From positions 78,245-142,244 of the forward strand of contig JBBDMX010000024.1 in assembly GCA_040878035.1 (NCBI GenBank): a stretch of 64,000 nucleotides of DNA. Direction: 5' to 3'. This document shows, one piece after another, positions 1 through 8,686 of the stretch. This DNA comes from JBBDMX01 sp040878035 (GTDB taxonomy: Bacteria; Planctomycetota; Phycisphaerae; Phycisphaerales; Phycisphaeraceae). The notes under the pieces were generated by a model. That model did no database searches and was not told the origin of the DNA. It was given only the letters and a program-made list of their open reading frames with translations. Position numbers and translations under genes: made by a program. Position 1 is the first letter of the stretch. Every line of letters begins with the position of its first letter.

Positions 1-69
1 TGCTCGAATGGGCATCACGTGGCTCCCGGTAAGTATAGCGCGAGTGGCCAGCGCAAAGCCGCAAGCAGG

Positions 70-1374
70 TCATACCGTGACGACTTCGAACTGGGCGCCC
101 ATGGCTTTAAACTGGTCGAGTTGGCGCTGGCCGATGCGCAGAGTCAGGTGCACCAAGTCGTCGTGGTATTGCCGGTCCAGGACGGTGGCGCGGTTTTCCA
201 GGAAGTTGATGGCTTTGCCCGCCGAGAGGGGCAGCGAGAGCGTCAACTCCTTCATGCCGCCGCGCGCCGCGGTGCGCACCAGTTCGACCAGCACCTCCAG
301 CCCCCGGCCGGTGCGGGCGCTGATGGCCACCGCCTCCAGATGCTCGCGCTGGAGCACCAGCAGGTCCGCGTTATTATCCAGCTTGTCGATCTTGTTGAGC
401 ACGAGGATGCGCGGCTGCGTGTTGGCGCCGATTTCGTCCAGCACTTGGAGCACCGTCTCATGCTGCTGCCGACAACGCGGATGCGCCACGTCCAGCAGGA
501 TCAATAGAAGGTCGCTGTGCACGGCCTCCTCGAGCGTGGCGCGGAAGCTGGCGACCAGATGGTGCGGCAGATCGCGGATGAAACCGACGGTATCCGACAA
601 CATGACGCTATCGCCGTCGCCCAGTTCCCACTTGCGCGTGCGCGTCGAGAGCGTGGCAAAGAGCTTGTCATCGGCATAGGCCTGGCCCGCGGTGAGCGTG
701 TTGAACAGCGTGCTCTTGCCCGCGTTGGTATAGCCCACCAGACCGACGGTGAAAAAGTCCAGGTTGCGGGCCGCGACTTCGCGCTCTTTGCGCCCTTGCA
801 CGACCTTAATCTCGCTGCGCAACACGCTGATCTTGCGCTGTACGATGCGGCGGTCGATTTCCAATTGTTGTTCGCCCGGCCCGCGGGTGCCTATGCCCAT
901 GGGCGACCCGCCCACGATGCGCTCCAGGTGCGACCACATGGCACGCAGACGCGGATAGGTGTATTGAAGCTGCGCCAACTCGACCTGGAGGCGTGCCTCG
1001 TGCGTCTTGGCGCGGCCGGCGAAAATGTCCAGGATCAACTCGCTGCGGTCCAGGATCTTGCAACCCACGACCTCCTCGATGTTAGCGATCTGCGAAGGCG
1101 ACAGGTCGTTGTCGAAGACAACCACGTCCGCCCTGGTCGCCTTGACTCGCTCGGCCAACTCAACGACTTTGCCCTTACCTATGAAGGTCGTGCCGTCGGG
1201 CTTGGGGCGCTGCTGAAGCATCTCGTCCACGACGATGGCGTCGGCGGTATCCGCCAGGCTGCGCAGTTCGTTGAGCGGATCGTGCGGATCGGCCTGATGG
1301 CCCGGCAACAGCACCGCCGCCAGGATTGCCCGCTCGCGTGTCACCGACAGCATTTCACGATGGCCTTGTTCCAT
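70..1374 (-). CDS. hflX: GTPase HflX
   Basis: Ribosome-associated GTPase of the HflX family, which splits stalled or hibernating ribosomes under stress. The G1 loop (GYTNAGKST), G3 (DTVGFI) and G4 (NKID) are all present, preceded by the HflX N-terminal domain with the glycine-rich linker SPMGIGTRGPGEQQLE. About 434 residues, a normal length. The frame is open further upstream to 1479, but those extra residues translate a GTGGAGA-type ladder repeat, so the ATG at 1374 (MEQGHREM) is the better start. It is divergent from pyrH, with the repeat between them. The family is clear; the exact start is inferred. Confidence 0.95.
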   Translation of the reverse strand: MEQGHREMLSVTRERAILAAVLLPGHQADPHDPLNELRSLADTADAIVVDEMLQQRPKPDGTTFIGKGKVVELAERVKATRADVVVFDNDLSPSQIANIEEVVGCKILDRSELILDIFAGRAKTHEARLQVELAQLQYTYPRLRAMWSHLERIVGGSPMGIGTRGPGEQQLEIDRRIVQRKISVLRSEIKVVQGRKEREVAARNLDFFTVGLVGYTNAGKSTLFNTLTAGQAYADDKLFATLSTRTRKWELGDGDSVMLSDTVGFIRDLPHHLVASFRATLEEAVHSDLLLILLDVAHPRCRQQHETVLQVLDEIGANTQPRILVLNKIDKLDNNADLLVLQREHLEAVAISARTGRGLEVLVELVRTAARGGMKELTLSLPLSAGKAINFLENRATVLDRQYHDDLVHLTLRIGQRQLDQFKAMGAQFEVVTV

Positions 1375-1395
1375 AGCTACAAGTGTAGCGGGGGA

Positions 1396-1490
1396 GGAAG
1401 TGGAGAGTGGAGGGTGCAGAGTGGATGGTGAATAATGAGAATCGCCGCCTGCCTTCATTCTCCACGCTTCACTCTCCACTTTTCACGCCA
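1396..1490. repeat. Self-complementary GTGGAGA ladder repeat
   Basis: The left side is a ladder of GTGGAGA/GTGGAGG-like heptamers. The right side is its reverse complement (CTCCAC/TTCACTCTCCAC). It fills the gap between the divergent hflX and pyrH genes and creates a false N-terminal extension on hflX. The same family occurs at 8500-8680, and a GTGAAAA variant at 40405-40500. Confidence 0.75.
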
Positions 1491-1530
1491 ACTTGACGAA
1501 TCCCCCGCGACAGCGTGAAATCAATGCCCA

Positions 1531-2286
1531 ATGCCCACCCCTCCGACTGAACCTTCCGCCGGCGACGACGGCCCTAAGCCCTTCTATCGCCGCGCCCTGC
1601 TGAAAATCAGCGGCGAGGCGCTGTGCAAGCCCGGCAGCTTCGGCATCGACGGGGAGGAACTGGAAGTCATTGCCAGGGAGATCGCCGATGCCGCGCGCCT
1701 GGGCACGCAACTGGCGGTGGTGGTGGGCGGGGGCAACATCATCCGCGGGGCGCGCCTGGCGGACGAGGGCCGCATCAACCAGTCCACCGCCGACTACATG
1801 GGCATGCTGGGCACCGTCATCAACGGCCTGGCGCTGAAGGAGATGCTCGATAAGATCGGCATTCCCGCGCGGGTGCTCTCGGCGCTGCAGTTGACCGCCG
1901 TCGCCGAGCCATTCATCCGCGGCCGGGCCATTCGCCACCTGGAGAAAGGGCGGGTGGTGATTTTCGCCGCCGGCACGGGCAACCCCTATTTCACCACCGA
2001 CACGGCTGCGGCGCTGCGCGCCGCGGAGATCGGCGCCGAAGTGGTGCTCAAGGCCACCAAGGTTGACGGCATCTACGACAAGGACCCCGCCCTGTATCCT
2101 GACGCCAGGCGGTTCGACAAGCTCAGCTACCAGGAAGTGATCGAGCGCCGGCTCCAGGTCATGGACCTGACCGCCTTTTCCATGTGCATGGAGCGCGGCA
2201 TTCCGATCGTGGTGTTCAACATGAAGCGACCGGGCCACATCGCCCAAGTGGTCAACGGCCAGCCGCACGGCACGCGCGTTGAGTGA
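1531..2286 (+). CDS. pyrH: UMP kinase
   Basis: Phosphorylates UMP to UDP in pyrimidine nucleotide synthesis; bacterial amino-acid-kinase fold, hexameric in characterised members. Visible motifs are KISGEAL near the N-terminus, the GGGN loop, GTGNPYFTTD and KATKVDGIYDKDP. At 251 residues it is slightly longer than the usual ~240 because of a Pro/Thr-rich N-terminal lead, so the true start could be a little downstream. It is followed by frr, the common bacterial pyrH-frr order, but rpsB and tsf, often upstream, are not in the window. The 225-nt gap to frr holds a large inverted repeat. Confidence 0.96.
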   Translation: MPTPPTEPSAGDDGPKPFYRRALLKISGEALCKPGSFGIDGEELEVIAREIADAARLGTQLAVVVGGGNIIRGARLADEGRINQSTADYMGMLGTVINGLALKEMLDKIGIPARVLSALQLTAVAEPFIRGRAIRHLEKGRVVIFAAGTGNPYFTTDTAAALRAAEIGAEVVLKATKVDGIYDKDPALYPDARRFDKLSYQEVIERRLQVMDLTAFSMCMERGIPIVVFNMKRPGHIAQVVNGQPHGTRVE

Positions 2287-2310
2287 CCGGTTCACTGGTT
2301 GGACAAGACA

Positions 2311-2487
2311 AGAGGCAACACGGATGAACACGAATGAACACAGATAAAGAAAAGGGATAGACAGGATGGACATGATGGGTTGTGGCGCTTTGCCTATTCC
2401 GCCATCCTGTTCATCATGTCCATCCCTGTTCCATCTTCTGCTTTTCCCATCCGTGTTCATCCGTGTTTATGCCTGTTTCCTTTTCGG
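2311..2487. repeat. Long inverted repeat of the GAACACGGAT ladder family
   Basis: The left arm has roughly 10-nt units (ACACGGATGA, ACACGAATGA, ACACAGATAA) followed by GGATGGACATGATG. The right arm carries the complement (CATCATGTCCATCC, then CATCCGTGTTCATCCGTG). The element separates pyrH from frr. Related elements lie at 44775-44885, 47970-48175, 49908-50128 and 58705-58870. Confidence 0.75.
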
Positions 2488-2511
2488 ATTGAAGTTTCAA
2501 GGGAGCTACCG

Positions 2512-3078
2512 ATGGACATTGACGACATACAACTCACCGCCGAAGAATCGATGGAAAAGGCCGTCGATTACCTCAAGAGCGAGTTCAAGGGCGTGCGCAC
2601 CGGGCGCGCCTCCACAGCGCTCGTGGAATTCGTGAAGATCGACTACTACGGCTCGCCGACGGACCTTCGCAGCCTGGCGCTGATCAGCGTGCCCGAGCCG
2701 ACGCAGATCCTGGTCAAGCCGTTTGATCCGTCGAGCATGCAGCCGATCATCAAGGGCCTTCAGGCCTCGGGCCTGGGGCTCAATCCCATGGCCGAGGGCA
2801 AGCAGATCCGCCTGAACCTGCCGCCGTTGTCGGGCGAGCGTCGCCAGCAACTGGCCGGGTCCGTCAAGCAGATGGGCGAGCACGCCAAGGTCACGCTGCG
2901 CAACGCGCGCCGCGATGCCATCAAGCACATGGAGCAGCTTAAGAAGGATAAGAGCGTGCCGGTTTCCGAAGACGAAGTGGAACGTGCCGAGAAGGAGATG
3001 CAGGAGTTGCTCAAGAAGTACGAGGCACAGCTCGATCAGATGATCACGGCCAAGAGCAAGGAAATCATGGAGATCTGA
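2512..3078 (+). CDS. frr: Ribosome recycling factor
   Basis: Dissociates post-termination ribosomes together with EF-G. The 188-residue protein has the family's usual length and signature stretches, including FKGVRTGRAS near the N-terminus and the C-terminal helix ending DQMITAKSKEIMEI. The ATG at 2512 follows a GGGAG Shine-Dalgarno sequence (2501-2505). The frame is open upstream to 2380, but that part translates the inverted repeat between pyrH and frr. The gene probably shares transcription with pyrH despite the repeat. Confidence 0.97.
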   Translation: MDIDDIQLTAEESMEKAVDYLKSEFKGVRTGRASTALVEFVKIDYYGSPTDLRSLALISVPEPTQILVKPFDPSSMQPIIKGLQASGLGLNPMAEGKQIRLNLPPLSGERRQQLAGSVKQMGEHAKVTLRNARRDAIKHMEQLKKDKSVPVSEDEVERAEKEMQELLKKYEAQLDQMITAKSKEIMEI

Positions 3079-3223
3079 GAAAGCCTTGTCCAGGCCCCGG
3101 TTTGCCCCTGTCTCCCGGCGCGGCGCTTGGCGGGGATGGGCTGGGAACCGGGCACGGTCCCGATGCGTCCAACCATACATACCGCCGCATCGGTCGGCGT
3201 GGCCAATCCTCTGGAGTTCGCCC

Positions 3224-4060
3224 ATGCGCCGCCACCGCTATCTTCTGTCGCTCTCCTTCGCCGTTGCTTCTATCGCCATCATCGGGGTCGTCGTCTTGAC
3301 TCACCCCGGTTGCAGCACCCGGCCGCCGGTGACGGGCACCATCCGCCACAGCGACGCGCGCAATCAGCGACTGATGGCGCTGGCGGCTGAAGAAGCCGGG
3401 GCCATCAAGGACGTTGATGCCCGGCTGACACGGCAGTTGAACTTCGCCGATCAGCAGATCAAACGCGGCTGGCCGCGAGATGCACGGGTCACCCTGACAG
3501 GTGCCGCCGGCACACTGACCAACGAGGGCAAGGCGCTCAACGACCATGCGCGCCTCAGCGGGTGGGTCAGCGTGTCGGAGTTGTCGCGCGGCGCCGGGGA
3601 CGCCGAGGCCGGGCTTCGTGCCGTGGACCAGGCGGTGGGGGAACTGCGGAAGATCGCTGACGAGGCTGAGCGTTGCCAGTACGTGATGGGGCTGGCCAAT
3701 GAATTGCAGTACCTCAAAGGCCCGCACGACGCAGCCGCGCTGCTGAGCGAGGCCGGCCCGTGGGCACGACAGATGGATGACGTGCCCGAGCGCCGCCGGG
3801 CGCTGATGGCGTTTGCCTCGGCGCTGTTCAACTTGGACGACTTTACCCCCGGCCAGGGCGTGCTGCGCCAGGACGACGATGCGACGTGGCGCTCCGACAT
3901 GTTGCTGGCGCTGGCGACGCCGCAGGTCGACATGGGTGCTCACCGCGCCGCCGAGCCGCGGGAAATGGATGTGTCCTCCGGCAGTCTGTACTGGGGCAAG
4001 CAACTGAAATTCCAGGATGTGTTTCAGGGGCAGAGCAAGTCGCAGACGCAGGAGAAGTAG
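3224..4060 (+). CDS. Exported protein of unknown function
   Basis: No recognised family. The 278-residue protein starts MRRHRYLLSL and has a basic N-region and a hydrophobic segment (about residues 7-26), so it is probably exported or anchored. A Cys near residue 30 (HPGCST) resembles a lipobox only loosely. The rest is Ala/Arg/Asp-rich and predicted helical by eye, like the helical repeat proteins common in planctomycetes. The ATG at 3224 was preferred over the longer frame from 3086 because it directly precedes the signal-like segment. A strong hairpin element (4063-4127) follows the stop codon immediately. Confidence 0.7.
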   Translation: MRRHRYLLSLSFAVASIAIIGVVVLTHPGCSTRPPVTGTIRHSDARNQRLMALAAEEAGAIKDVDARLTRQLNFADQQIKRGWPRDARVTLTGAAGTLTNEGKALNDHARLSGWVSVSELSRGAGDAEAGLRAVDQAVGELRKIADEAERCQYVMGLANELQYLKGPHDAAALLSEAGPWARQMDDVPERRRALMAFASALFNLDDFTPGQGVLRQDDDATWRSDMLLALATPQVDMGAHRAAEPREMDVSSGSLYWGKQLKFQDVFQGQSKSQTQEK

Positions 4061-4062
4061 GT

Positions 4063-4127
4063 TTCAGAGCCGCGCGGCGTAAGCCCGCGGGATGATCCAC
4101 CGCGGGCTTGCGTCGCGCGGCTCTGAA
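4063..4127. repeat. GC-rich palindromic element (CAGAGCCGCGCGGCG family)
   Basis: Two 28-nt arms (4063-4090 and 4100-4127) are reverse complements at 26 of 28 positions around a 9-nt loop. The element starts three bases after the preceding stop codon, so it could end transcription, but it has no U-tract. Other copies are at 7570-7662 (damaged by the assembly gap) and 47276-47394. Confidence 0.85.
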
Positions 4128-4185
4128 CGAAAGGCCGACTTGACGCGCGCCCGGCTTTGCGGCGATGCTGGGGGCCAGGTGCATT

Positions 4186-4977
4186 ATGGCCGGCGGGCAC
4201 GTCCCCATCGCCAGAATCGTGTTTGGCTTCATTGCCGTAGCGCTGCTGCTCGTCGGCGGGTTGTTGCATTACAAAGCGCACCACCTGCTGGCTAACCTGG
4301 GGACGCAGGCCGAGTATTTGCGCCTGCCGGCGGACCTGTCGCAGCCGGGTGTGTTTCGCGGGCAGATCAACCTGGCCGGGGCGCCGGGCACGGCGACGCA
4401 GGAGTTGGCGCTGGAGATGCGGCCGGGCTTCGCCGACAATAATGTCGCCGCGCAGGCGCTGGCGAATCTCCAATTGCACGTGACGGTCAGCGACGCTTCG
4501 GGCCACGATTTCGTCGACCAGGACATCGGCGCGATGCAGTTCGCCATGTGGAGTTTCACCGGCCAGCCCACCGCCGACGGCAAGGGGCGCCGCTACTCGG
4601 TGCTGCCCCTCTACGGCACGGGCCTGGGCGCGGATCGGCTCAAGGTGGAGGTAACGAAGCCGGCGACCGGCCTGATGGGTCAGCAACAGGAACTGGTGGT
4701 GGCCCAGCAATGGGATCCCCTCGCCAGGATGCCGGGCGTGTTCACCTATGTATTGGCCATCGCCTGTTACGGGTTGGCGCTATTGATCGGCGTGATCGTG
4801 GTCATGGTCGCGCTGCTTGGGCGTCGCCAAGCACGAGGGAAAGGGCCGCCGCCATCGCCGGGGGCGGGGGCGCCAGGGACGGGGACGCCGGTTTCGTTGG
4901 CGCCGCCGGCGCCGCTGGCGGCAGCACCGCTTTCAGCGCCCGGTGCGTTGCCGCCGGGGCCGCCGCCGCCGGTGTAG
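4186..4977 (+). CDS. Membrane protein of unknown function with Pro/Ala-rich tail
   Basis: No recognised family. There is an N-terminal hydrophobic segment (about residues 7-24, VFGFIAVALLLVGGLL), then about 150 soluble residues, then a second membrane segment (YGLALLIGVIVVMVALL) and a Pro/Ala/Gly-rich tail rich in PPP and APG runs. This suggests two membrane spans with the central domain outside the cytoplasm. The ATG at 4186 has an AGG a few bases upstream; an in-frame ATG at 4165 is the alternative. It stands between a palindromic repeat and a convergent pirin gene. Confidence 0.7.
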   Translation: MAGGHVPIARIVFGFIAVALLLVGGLLHYKAHHLLANLGTQAEYLRLPADLSQPGVFRGQINLAGAPGTATQELALEMRPGFADNNVAAQALANLQLHVTVSDASGHDFVDQDIGAMQFAMWSFTGQPTADGKGRRYSVLPLYGTGLGADRLKVEVTKPATGLMGQQQELVVAQQWDPLARMPGVFTYVLAIACYGLALLIGVIVVMVALLGRRQARGKGPPPSPGAGAPGTGTPVSLAPPAPLAAAPLSAPGALPPGPPPPV

Positions 4978-4997
4978 ATTCGCACGATGCCGCCCTG

Positions 4998-5699
4998 TCA
5001 GGCCAGGTCAAACAGCAGCACCTCGCCGCCGCCGTTGTCGCCGCGCAGCGTCAGCCTGGTTTCATTTTCGACCGCCGCACCATCGCCTGCGGTCAGTTTC
5101 TGACCATTAAGCAGAATCGCCCCGCGCGTCACCTGCACGTAAGCGGCTCGCCCGTCGCCCAGGTCATGCTCCACCTCTTTGCCTGCATCAAGCGAGGCCA
5201 CGTAGATCGCGGCATCTTGTTGAATCGTCACGGCGCCATGTCGTCCGCTTGATGATGCGACTTCGCAGAGCCGATTATGCTTCGATTCGCTCGTAAACGC
5301 CTTCTGCTCGTAGCCCGGCGCCAGCCCCACCTGCTCCGGCTCGATCCAGACCTGAAGGAGGTGCACCGGCTCATCCAGCGACGGGTTGAACTCGCTGTGT
5401 CGCACGCCCGTACCGGCACTCATCCGCTGCACTTCGCCCACACGGATGACCGAACTGGTACCCAAACTGTCCTTATGCTCCAGCGCCCCCTCCAAAACAA
5501 TGGTGACGATCTCCATGTCCTGATGTCCGTGCGTGTCAAACCCCTTTCCGCCGGCCACGCGGTCTTCATTAAGCACGCGTAAGCTGCGGAAGCCTTCGTA
5601 ACGCGGGTCGTAGTACCGCCCGAAGGCAAAAGTGTGATGCGTGTCGAGCCACCCGTAGTCGAAGTGGCCGCGCGAGGCTGAAGGCCGGGGGGTGATCAT
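4998..5699 (-). CDS. Pirin family protein (YhhW-like)
   Basis: Bicupin pirin. Family members bind Fe or another metal, and some have quercetin 2,3-dioxygenase activity. The 233-residue protein begins with the typical pirin N-terminus (SRGHFDYGWLDTHHTFAFG). The metal ligands are in FDTHGHQDMEIVTIV (two His) and GTGVRHSEFN (His and Glu). The C-terminal half is the second cupin. It is single and convergent with the membrane-protein gene before it. The family is clear; the substrate cannot be told from sequence. Confidence 0.93.
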   Translation of the reverse strand: MITPRPSASRGHFDYGWLDTHHTFAFGRYYDPRYEGFRSLRVLNEDRVAGGKGFDTHGHQDMEIVTIVLEGALEHKDSLGTSSVIRVGEVQRMSAGTGVRHSEFNPSLDEPVHLLQVWIEPEQVGLAPGYEQKAFTSESKHNRLCEVASSSGRHGAVTIQQDAAIYVASLDAGKEVEHDLGDGRAAYVQVTRGAILLNGQKLTAGDGAAVENETRLTLRGDNGGGEVLLFDLA

Positions 5700-5835
5700 G
5701 CTGCGATTCTAGGCGGGTCTTGCCCCGCCGGACCTAAGTCCGACGTGGATGCCCTGTGCACCCGCGGGCTCCCACGGGGCGGTCAAGAAGGTATGATCGC
5801 GGCGATTCGTAACACCAGGGAAAGGGGCATCACCT

Positions 5836-6192
5836 ATGGGACTGCTACAGGAATTCAAGGAGTTCGCGGTCAAGGGCAACGTCATCGACATGGCGGTGGG
5901 CATCGTGCTGGGCGTGGCGTTCAACAAGATCGTCACCTCGCTGGTGAACGACGTGATCATGCCGCCGATCGGCATGATCATCGGCAATGTGCCGTTCAAG
6001 GACCTGCGCGTGGTGCTCAAGGAAGGAACCATCGCCCCCGGCACGACCGAACTGGCCGGCGAAGTGGCCATCCGCTACGGCGCCTTGGTCAACACCGTCA
6101 TCGAGTTTGTCATTGTGGCGTTCTCCGTCTTCATGGTGGTTAAGGTGATGAACACGCTGATCAAGAAGCGTCAAGCCGAGGCGGCGAAATAG
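5836..6192 (+). CDS. mscL: Large-conductance mechanosensitive channel MscL
   Basis: Inner-membrane emergency valve opened by membrane tension on hypo-osmotic shock. At 118 residues it is slightly shorter than the usual 130-140. It contains the amphipathic start (LLQEFKEFAVKGNVIDMAVG), the first pore helix ending NDVIMPPIG, a shortened periplasmic loop and the second helix (IEFVIVAFSVFMVVKVMN) with a basic C-terminus. A GAAAGGGG ribosome-binding site precedes the ATG. It is monocistronic by spacing. Confidence 0.95.
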   Translation: MGLLQEFKEFAVKGNVIDMAVGIVLGVAFNKIVTSLVNDVIMPPIGMIIGNVPFKDLRVVLKEGTIAPGTTELAGEVAIRYGALVNTVIEFVIVAFSVFMVVKVMNTLIKKRQAEAAK

Positions 6193-6360
6193 TCGCCGGC
6201 GCTGGGAGAGGGACCTGCACGCCTCCCCTATCGCGTCAGGATCGCTGTGTTCAATATTCTCCGGCCAAGTCCCGCAAACGCCCGCCGGCGGCGGCGGTGA
6301 TACCCTCATTCCTGGCTGCACAACCGCCGCCGCACCCACCCGCCACTTTGGGAAAAACGC

Positions 6361-7506
6361 ATGACCACGCATACCCAGGTTTCCAATCAGCAGAAGACCG
6401 AAGTCTGGAAAGCCTATCACGCTGGCGCGCCCACCCGCGTCCCCGTGATGCTCGGCACCAATCCGCGCGTGGTGATCCTCAATCCGGCGTTGAATCCCCA
6501 AGGCATTACCTTTGAGCAGGCGGCCCGGGATCCGCGCACGCACATCGAAATCTCGCTCCAGCACAGCCTGTACCGCCGCACGGTCGTGCACCAGTACACC
6601 GACGATCCGATGGGCCTGCCGGACATCTGGGATGTCAACCTCAACGTCTACAACGTCTACGAAGCGGCGATCTTCGGCGCGGCCATCGACTATTCGCCCA
6701 ATCAGGTCCCCGACACCAATCCGCCTTTCTCCGGGGACGCCGACAGGGAAAAGGTGTTCGACGTGGACATCGAGCATCCGCTGGACAATCCGTTTATCGC
6801 CGACCGTCTGCGATTCTGGCGTGAGCTGGAAAAAATCTGTGCCGACATGGAGTTCGAGGGCCGGCCCGTGCGGCTGGCGCCGTGGGCGCTGGCGGGGACC
6901 GACGGCCCGGTCACCGTCGCCATGAACTTGCGCGGCGCCGCCTTCATGGAAGACCTGGTGCTCGAGCCCGATTACGCCGACCGCCTGATGCGCTTTGTCA
7001 CCCAGGCCGCTATCCTTCGCCGCCAGGCGTTCTGGGACTACTGGGGCGACCGCATCGGCCGTGACAACGGCATCGCCGACGACTCGGTCGCGCTGATCAG
7101 CACCGAGATGTACCAGCGCATGGTGTTGCCGATCCATCGCCTCTGGTACGAGGCCGGGCCGGCAGGGTCGCGTGGCATCCACCTCTGCGGCGATGCCACA
7201 CGCCATTTCCCGCTCATTCGCCGCGAACTGGACGTGACCCGGTTCGACACCGGCTTCCCTGTCGATTTCGGCCACCTGCGCGACGAGTTGGGCGACGACG
7301 TGGAAGTCTCGGGCGGGCCGCCGGTGGCGCTGCTGCTCAAAGGCACGCCCGACCAGGTCTACCAACGCACCGAGCAGATCCTCACCAGCGGCATCAAGCG
7401 GGGCGGGAAATTCATCCTGCGCGAAGGCAACAACCTGCCGCCGCTGGTGCCCGAGGCGAATCTCGAAGCCATGTATCAGGCGTGCCTGGACTACGGCGCG
7501 TATTGA
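6361..7506 (+). CDS. Uroporphyrinogen-decarboxylase-fold (URO-D/MtaA-like) protein
   Basis: A 381-residue protein of the URO-D superfamily, which includes HemE and corrinoid methyltransferases. The late motif GIHLCGDATRHFPLI matches the His-x-Cys-Gly region of methyltransferase-type members, where the pair can bind zinc. The usual HemE N-terminal Arg motif is not obvious, so a role in heme synthesis is unlikely. A corrinoid or methyl-transfer role is possible, but no corrinoid-protein gene lies nearby. GGGAAAA precedes the ATG. The substrate is unknown. Confidence 0.82.
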   Translation: MTTHTQVSNQQKTEVWKAYHAGAPTRVPVMLGTNPRVVILNPALNPQGITFEQAARDPRTHIEISLQHSLYRRTVVHQYTDDPMGLPDIWDVNLNVYNVYEAAIFGAAIDYSPNQVPDTNPPFSGDADREKVFDVDIEHPLDNPFIADRLRFWRELEKICADMEFEGRPVRLAPWALAGTDGPVTVAMNLRGAAFMEDLVLEPDYADRLMRFVTQAAILRRQAFWDYWGDRIGRDNGIADDSVALISTEMYQRMVLPIHRLWYEAGPAGSRGIHLCGDATRHFPLIRRELDVTRFDTGFPVDFGHLRDELGDDVEVSGGPPVALLLKGTPDQVYQRTEQILTSGIKRGGKFILREGNNLPPLVPEANLEAMYQACLDYGAY

Positions 7507-7569
7507 TGGCCCTCCTTCACGCCGGACCTGATCCCTTTCGGGGGCGAAGGTCCGGGTTTCCGGGTTTCG

Positions 7570-7662
7570 TTCAGAGCCGCGGGGGGGGGGGGGGGGGGGG
7601 GGGGGGGNNNNNNNNNNGCCCGCGGTGGATCATCCCGCGGGCTTACGCCGCGCGGCTCTGAA
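7570..7662. repeat. Palindromic element interrupted by poly-G and an N gap
   Basis: The right arm (7635-7662) and loop match the element at 4063-4127 in the opposite orientation. Only the first 12 nt of the left arm remain (7570-7581). It is replaced by a run of 27 G (7581-7607) and 10 N (7608-7617). This is most simply a sequencing and assembly failure inside a strong hairpin, so the true length here is unknown. The 309-nt gap between genes (7507-7815) otherwise shows only a short GC-rich hairpin before the element and no gene. Confidence 0.85.
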
Positions 7663-7815
7663 GCCGGGAACTTTCCCGCTTACACCACGTCTAAACTCGC
7701 TACAGGCTCGCCCCAACGGTAGATTGAACCGCCGCTCCCTCTTTTTTCGCCGGGCGCCAGAAACCGCCGGGGGCTGGACGTCTATTCTCGTGTGACGAGT
7801 CAGTCGGTTTGCTTT

Positions 7816-8499
7816 ATGGGTGACGCGCAGCAAAGCGAAGAGGCACCCGCGCCAGTTGAGCCGGCAGCGACTTCGATCGCCGCCATGGTGGTGCCGTTCG
7901 ACTTTGAGGCAGTCATCCTGCGCCACGAGTCGCCGCTGCTGCGCTACGTGACGCACCTGCTGGCGCCGGGCCAGACTCAGCTGGGCCGGCGGGACCTTTC
8001 GGGAAGTGATTCCGCCGGCGGCGCGTCGGCCACCGCCCCGGACATCGTGCAGGAAACCTTCCTGCGCCTGCATGTCCACGTGCGCAAGCACGGCCCCGAC
8101 AGCATCGAGGCCCTGCCCGCCTGGCTGTCGCGCGTGGCGCATAACCTGGCGATGGATCACCTGCGCAAAGTGGTCCGCCAGCGGGCACTGCACGCCCACG
8201 CCGCCGAGGCGTTGCGGCACGACGATCGCGGCGCCGGGGGTCCGGGGGCGGGTCCGGGGGCGGGGGCTTCGCCGCCGACCGATGGGATCGAGCAGCAGGA
8301 ATTGCACCAGCGTGCCCTGGCGGAACTGAACCGACTCGACGACGACCAGCGTCACCTGATCCTGCTCCGCCTGATCCAGGGCTTGACGTTCAAGGAAATC
8401 AGTCAGGTGACCGGCCTGACCATCGGCAACATCGGCTACCGCATCAACCAGGGCCTGCGGGAGATGGCGCGGCGACTAAAGGAACAGGACGCGATATGA
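7816..8499 (+). CDS. ECF-family RNA polymerase sigma factor
   Basis: Alternative sigma factor of the extracytoplasmic-function type. Region 2 is seen in the N-terminal half (ATAPDIVQETFLRLHVHV and WLSRVAHNLAMDHLRK). Region 4 is at the C-terminus (LDDDQRHLILLRLIQGLTFKEISQVTGLTIGNIGYRINQGLREM) with a clear helix-turn-helix. A Gly/Ala/Pro-rich linker of unusual length joins them. The ATG at 7816 was chosen; a GTG at 7792 would add eight residues. The next gene encodes a protein starting with an anti-sigma zinc finger, so the pair is very likely a sigma/anti-sigma module controlling this three-gene unit. Confidence 0.9.
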   Translation: MGDAQQSEEAPAPVEPAATSIAAMVVPFDFEAVILRHESPLLRYVTHLLAPGQTQLGRRDLSGSDSAGGASATAPDIVQETFLRLHVHVRKHGPDSIEALPAWLSRVAHNLAMDHLRKVVRQRALHAHAAEALRHDDRGAGGPGAGPGAGASPPTDGIEQQELHQRALAELNRLDDDQRHLILLRLIQGLTFKEISQVTGLTIGNIGYRINQGLREMARRLKEQDAI

Positions 8500-8680
8500 G
8501 GGAAGTGGAGGGTGGAGAGTGGAGGGTGGAGAGTGAAAGGCGGAATACAGAAGTGAGTAGTGCTGGGATCGAAGTGCGGAATGGAACGAAGACAGCATTG
8601 GCGTTGCCAACGTGCCGCTGTCTACTGCATCCACTCTCCACCGTCCACTCTCCACTCTCCACTTTCCTTCCCCCGGAGCC
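8500..8680. repeat. GTGGAGA ladder inverted repeat
   Basis: Heptamers GTGGAGG/GTGGAGA follow one another after the sigma-factor stop (8503-8540). Their complement (CCACTCT/CCACTCTCCACTTTCC) occupies about 8630-8668, close to the start of the next gene. The element could fold into a long stem spanning the sigma/anti-sigma junction. It also creates a false N-terminal extension on the downstream frame. Confidence 0.75.
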
Positions 8681-8686
8681 CGAGCC

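Noticed and set aside
5845..7365. 506-residue minus-strand open frame
   Set aside because: Antisense to mscL and the URO-D-like gene; no recognisable domain.
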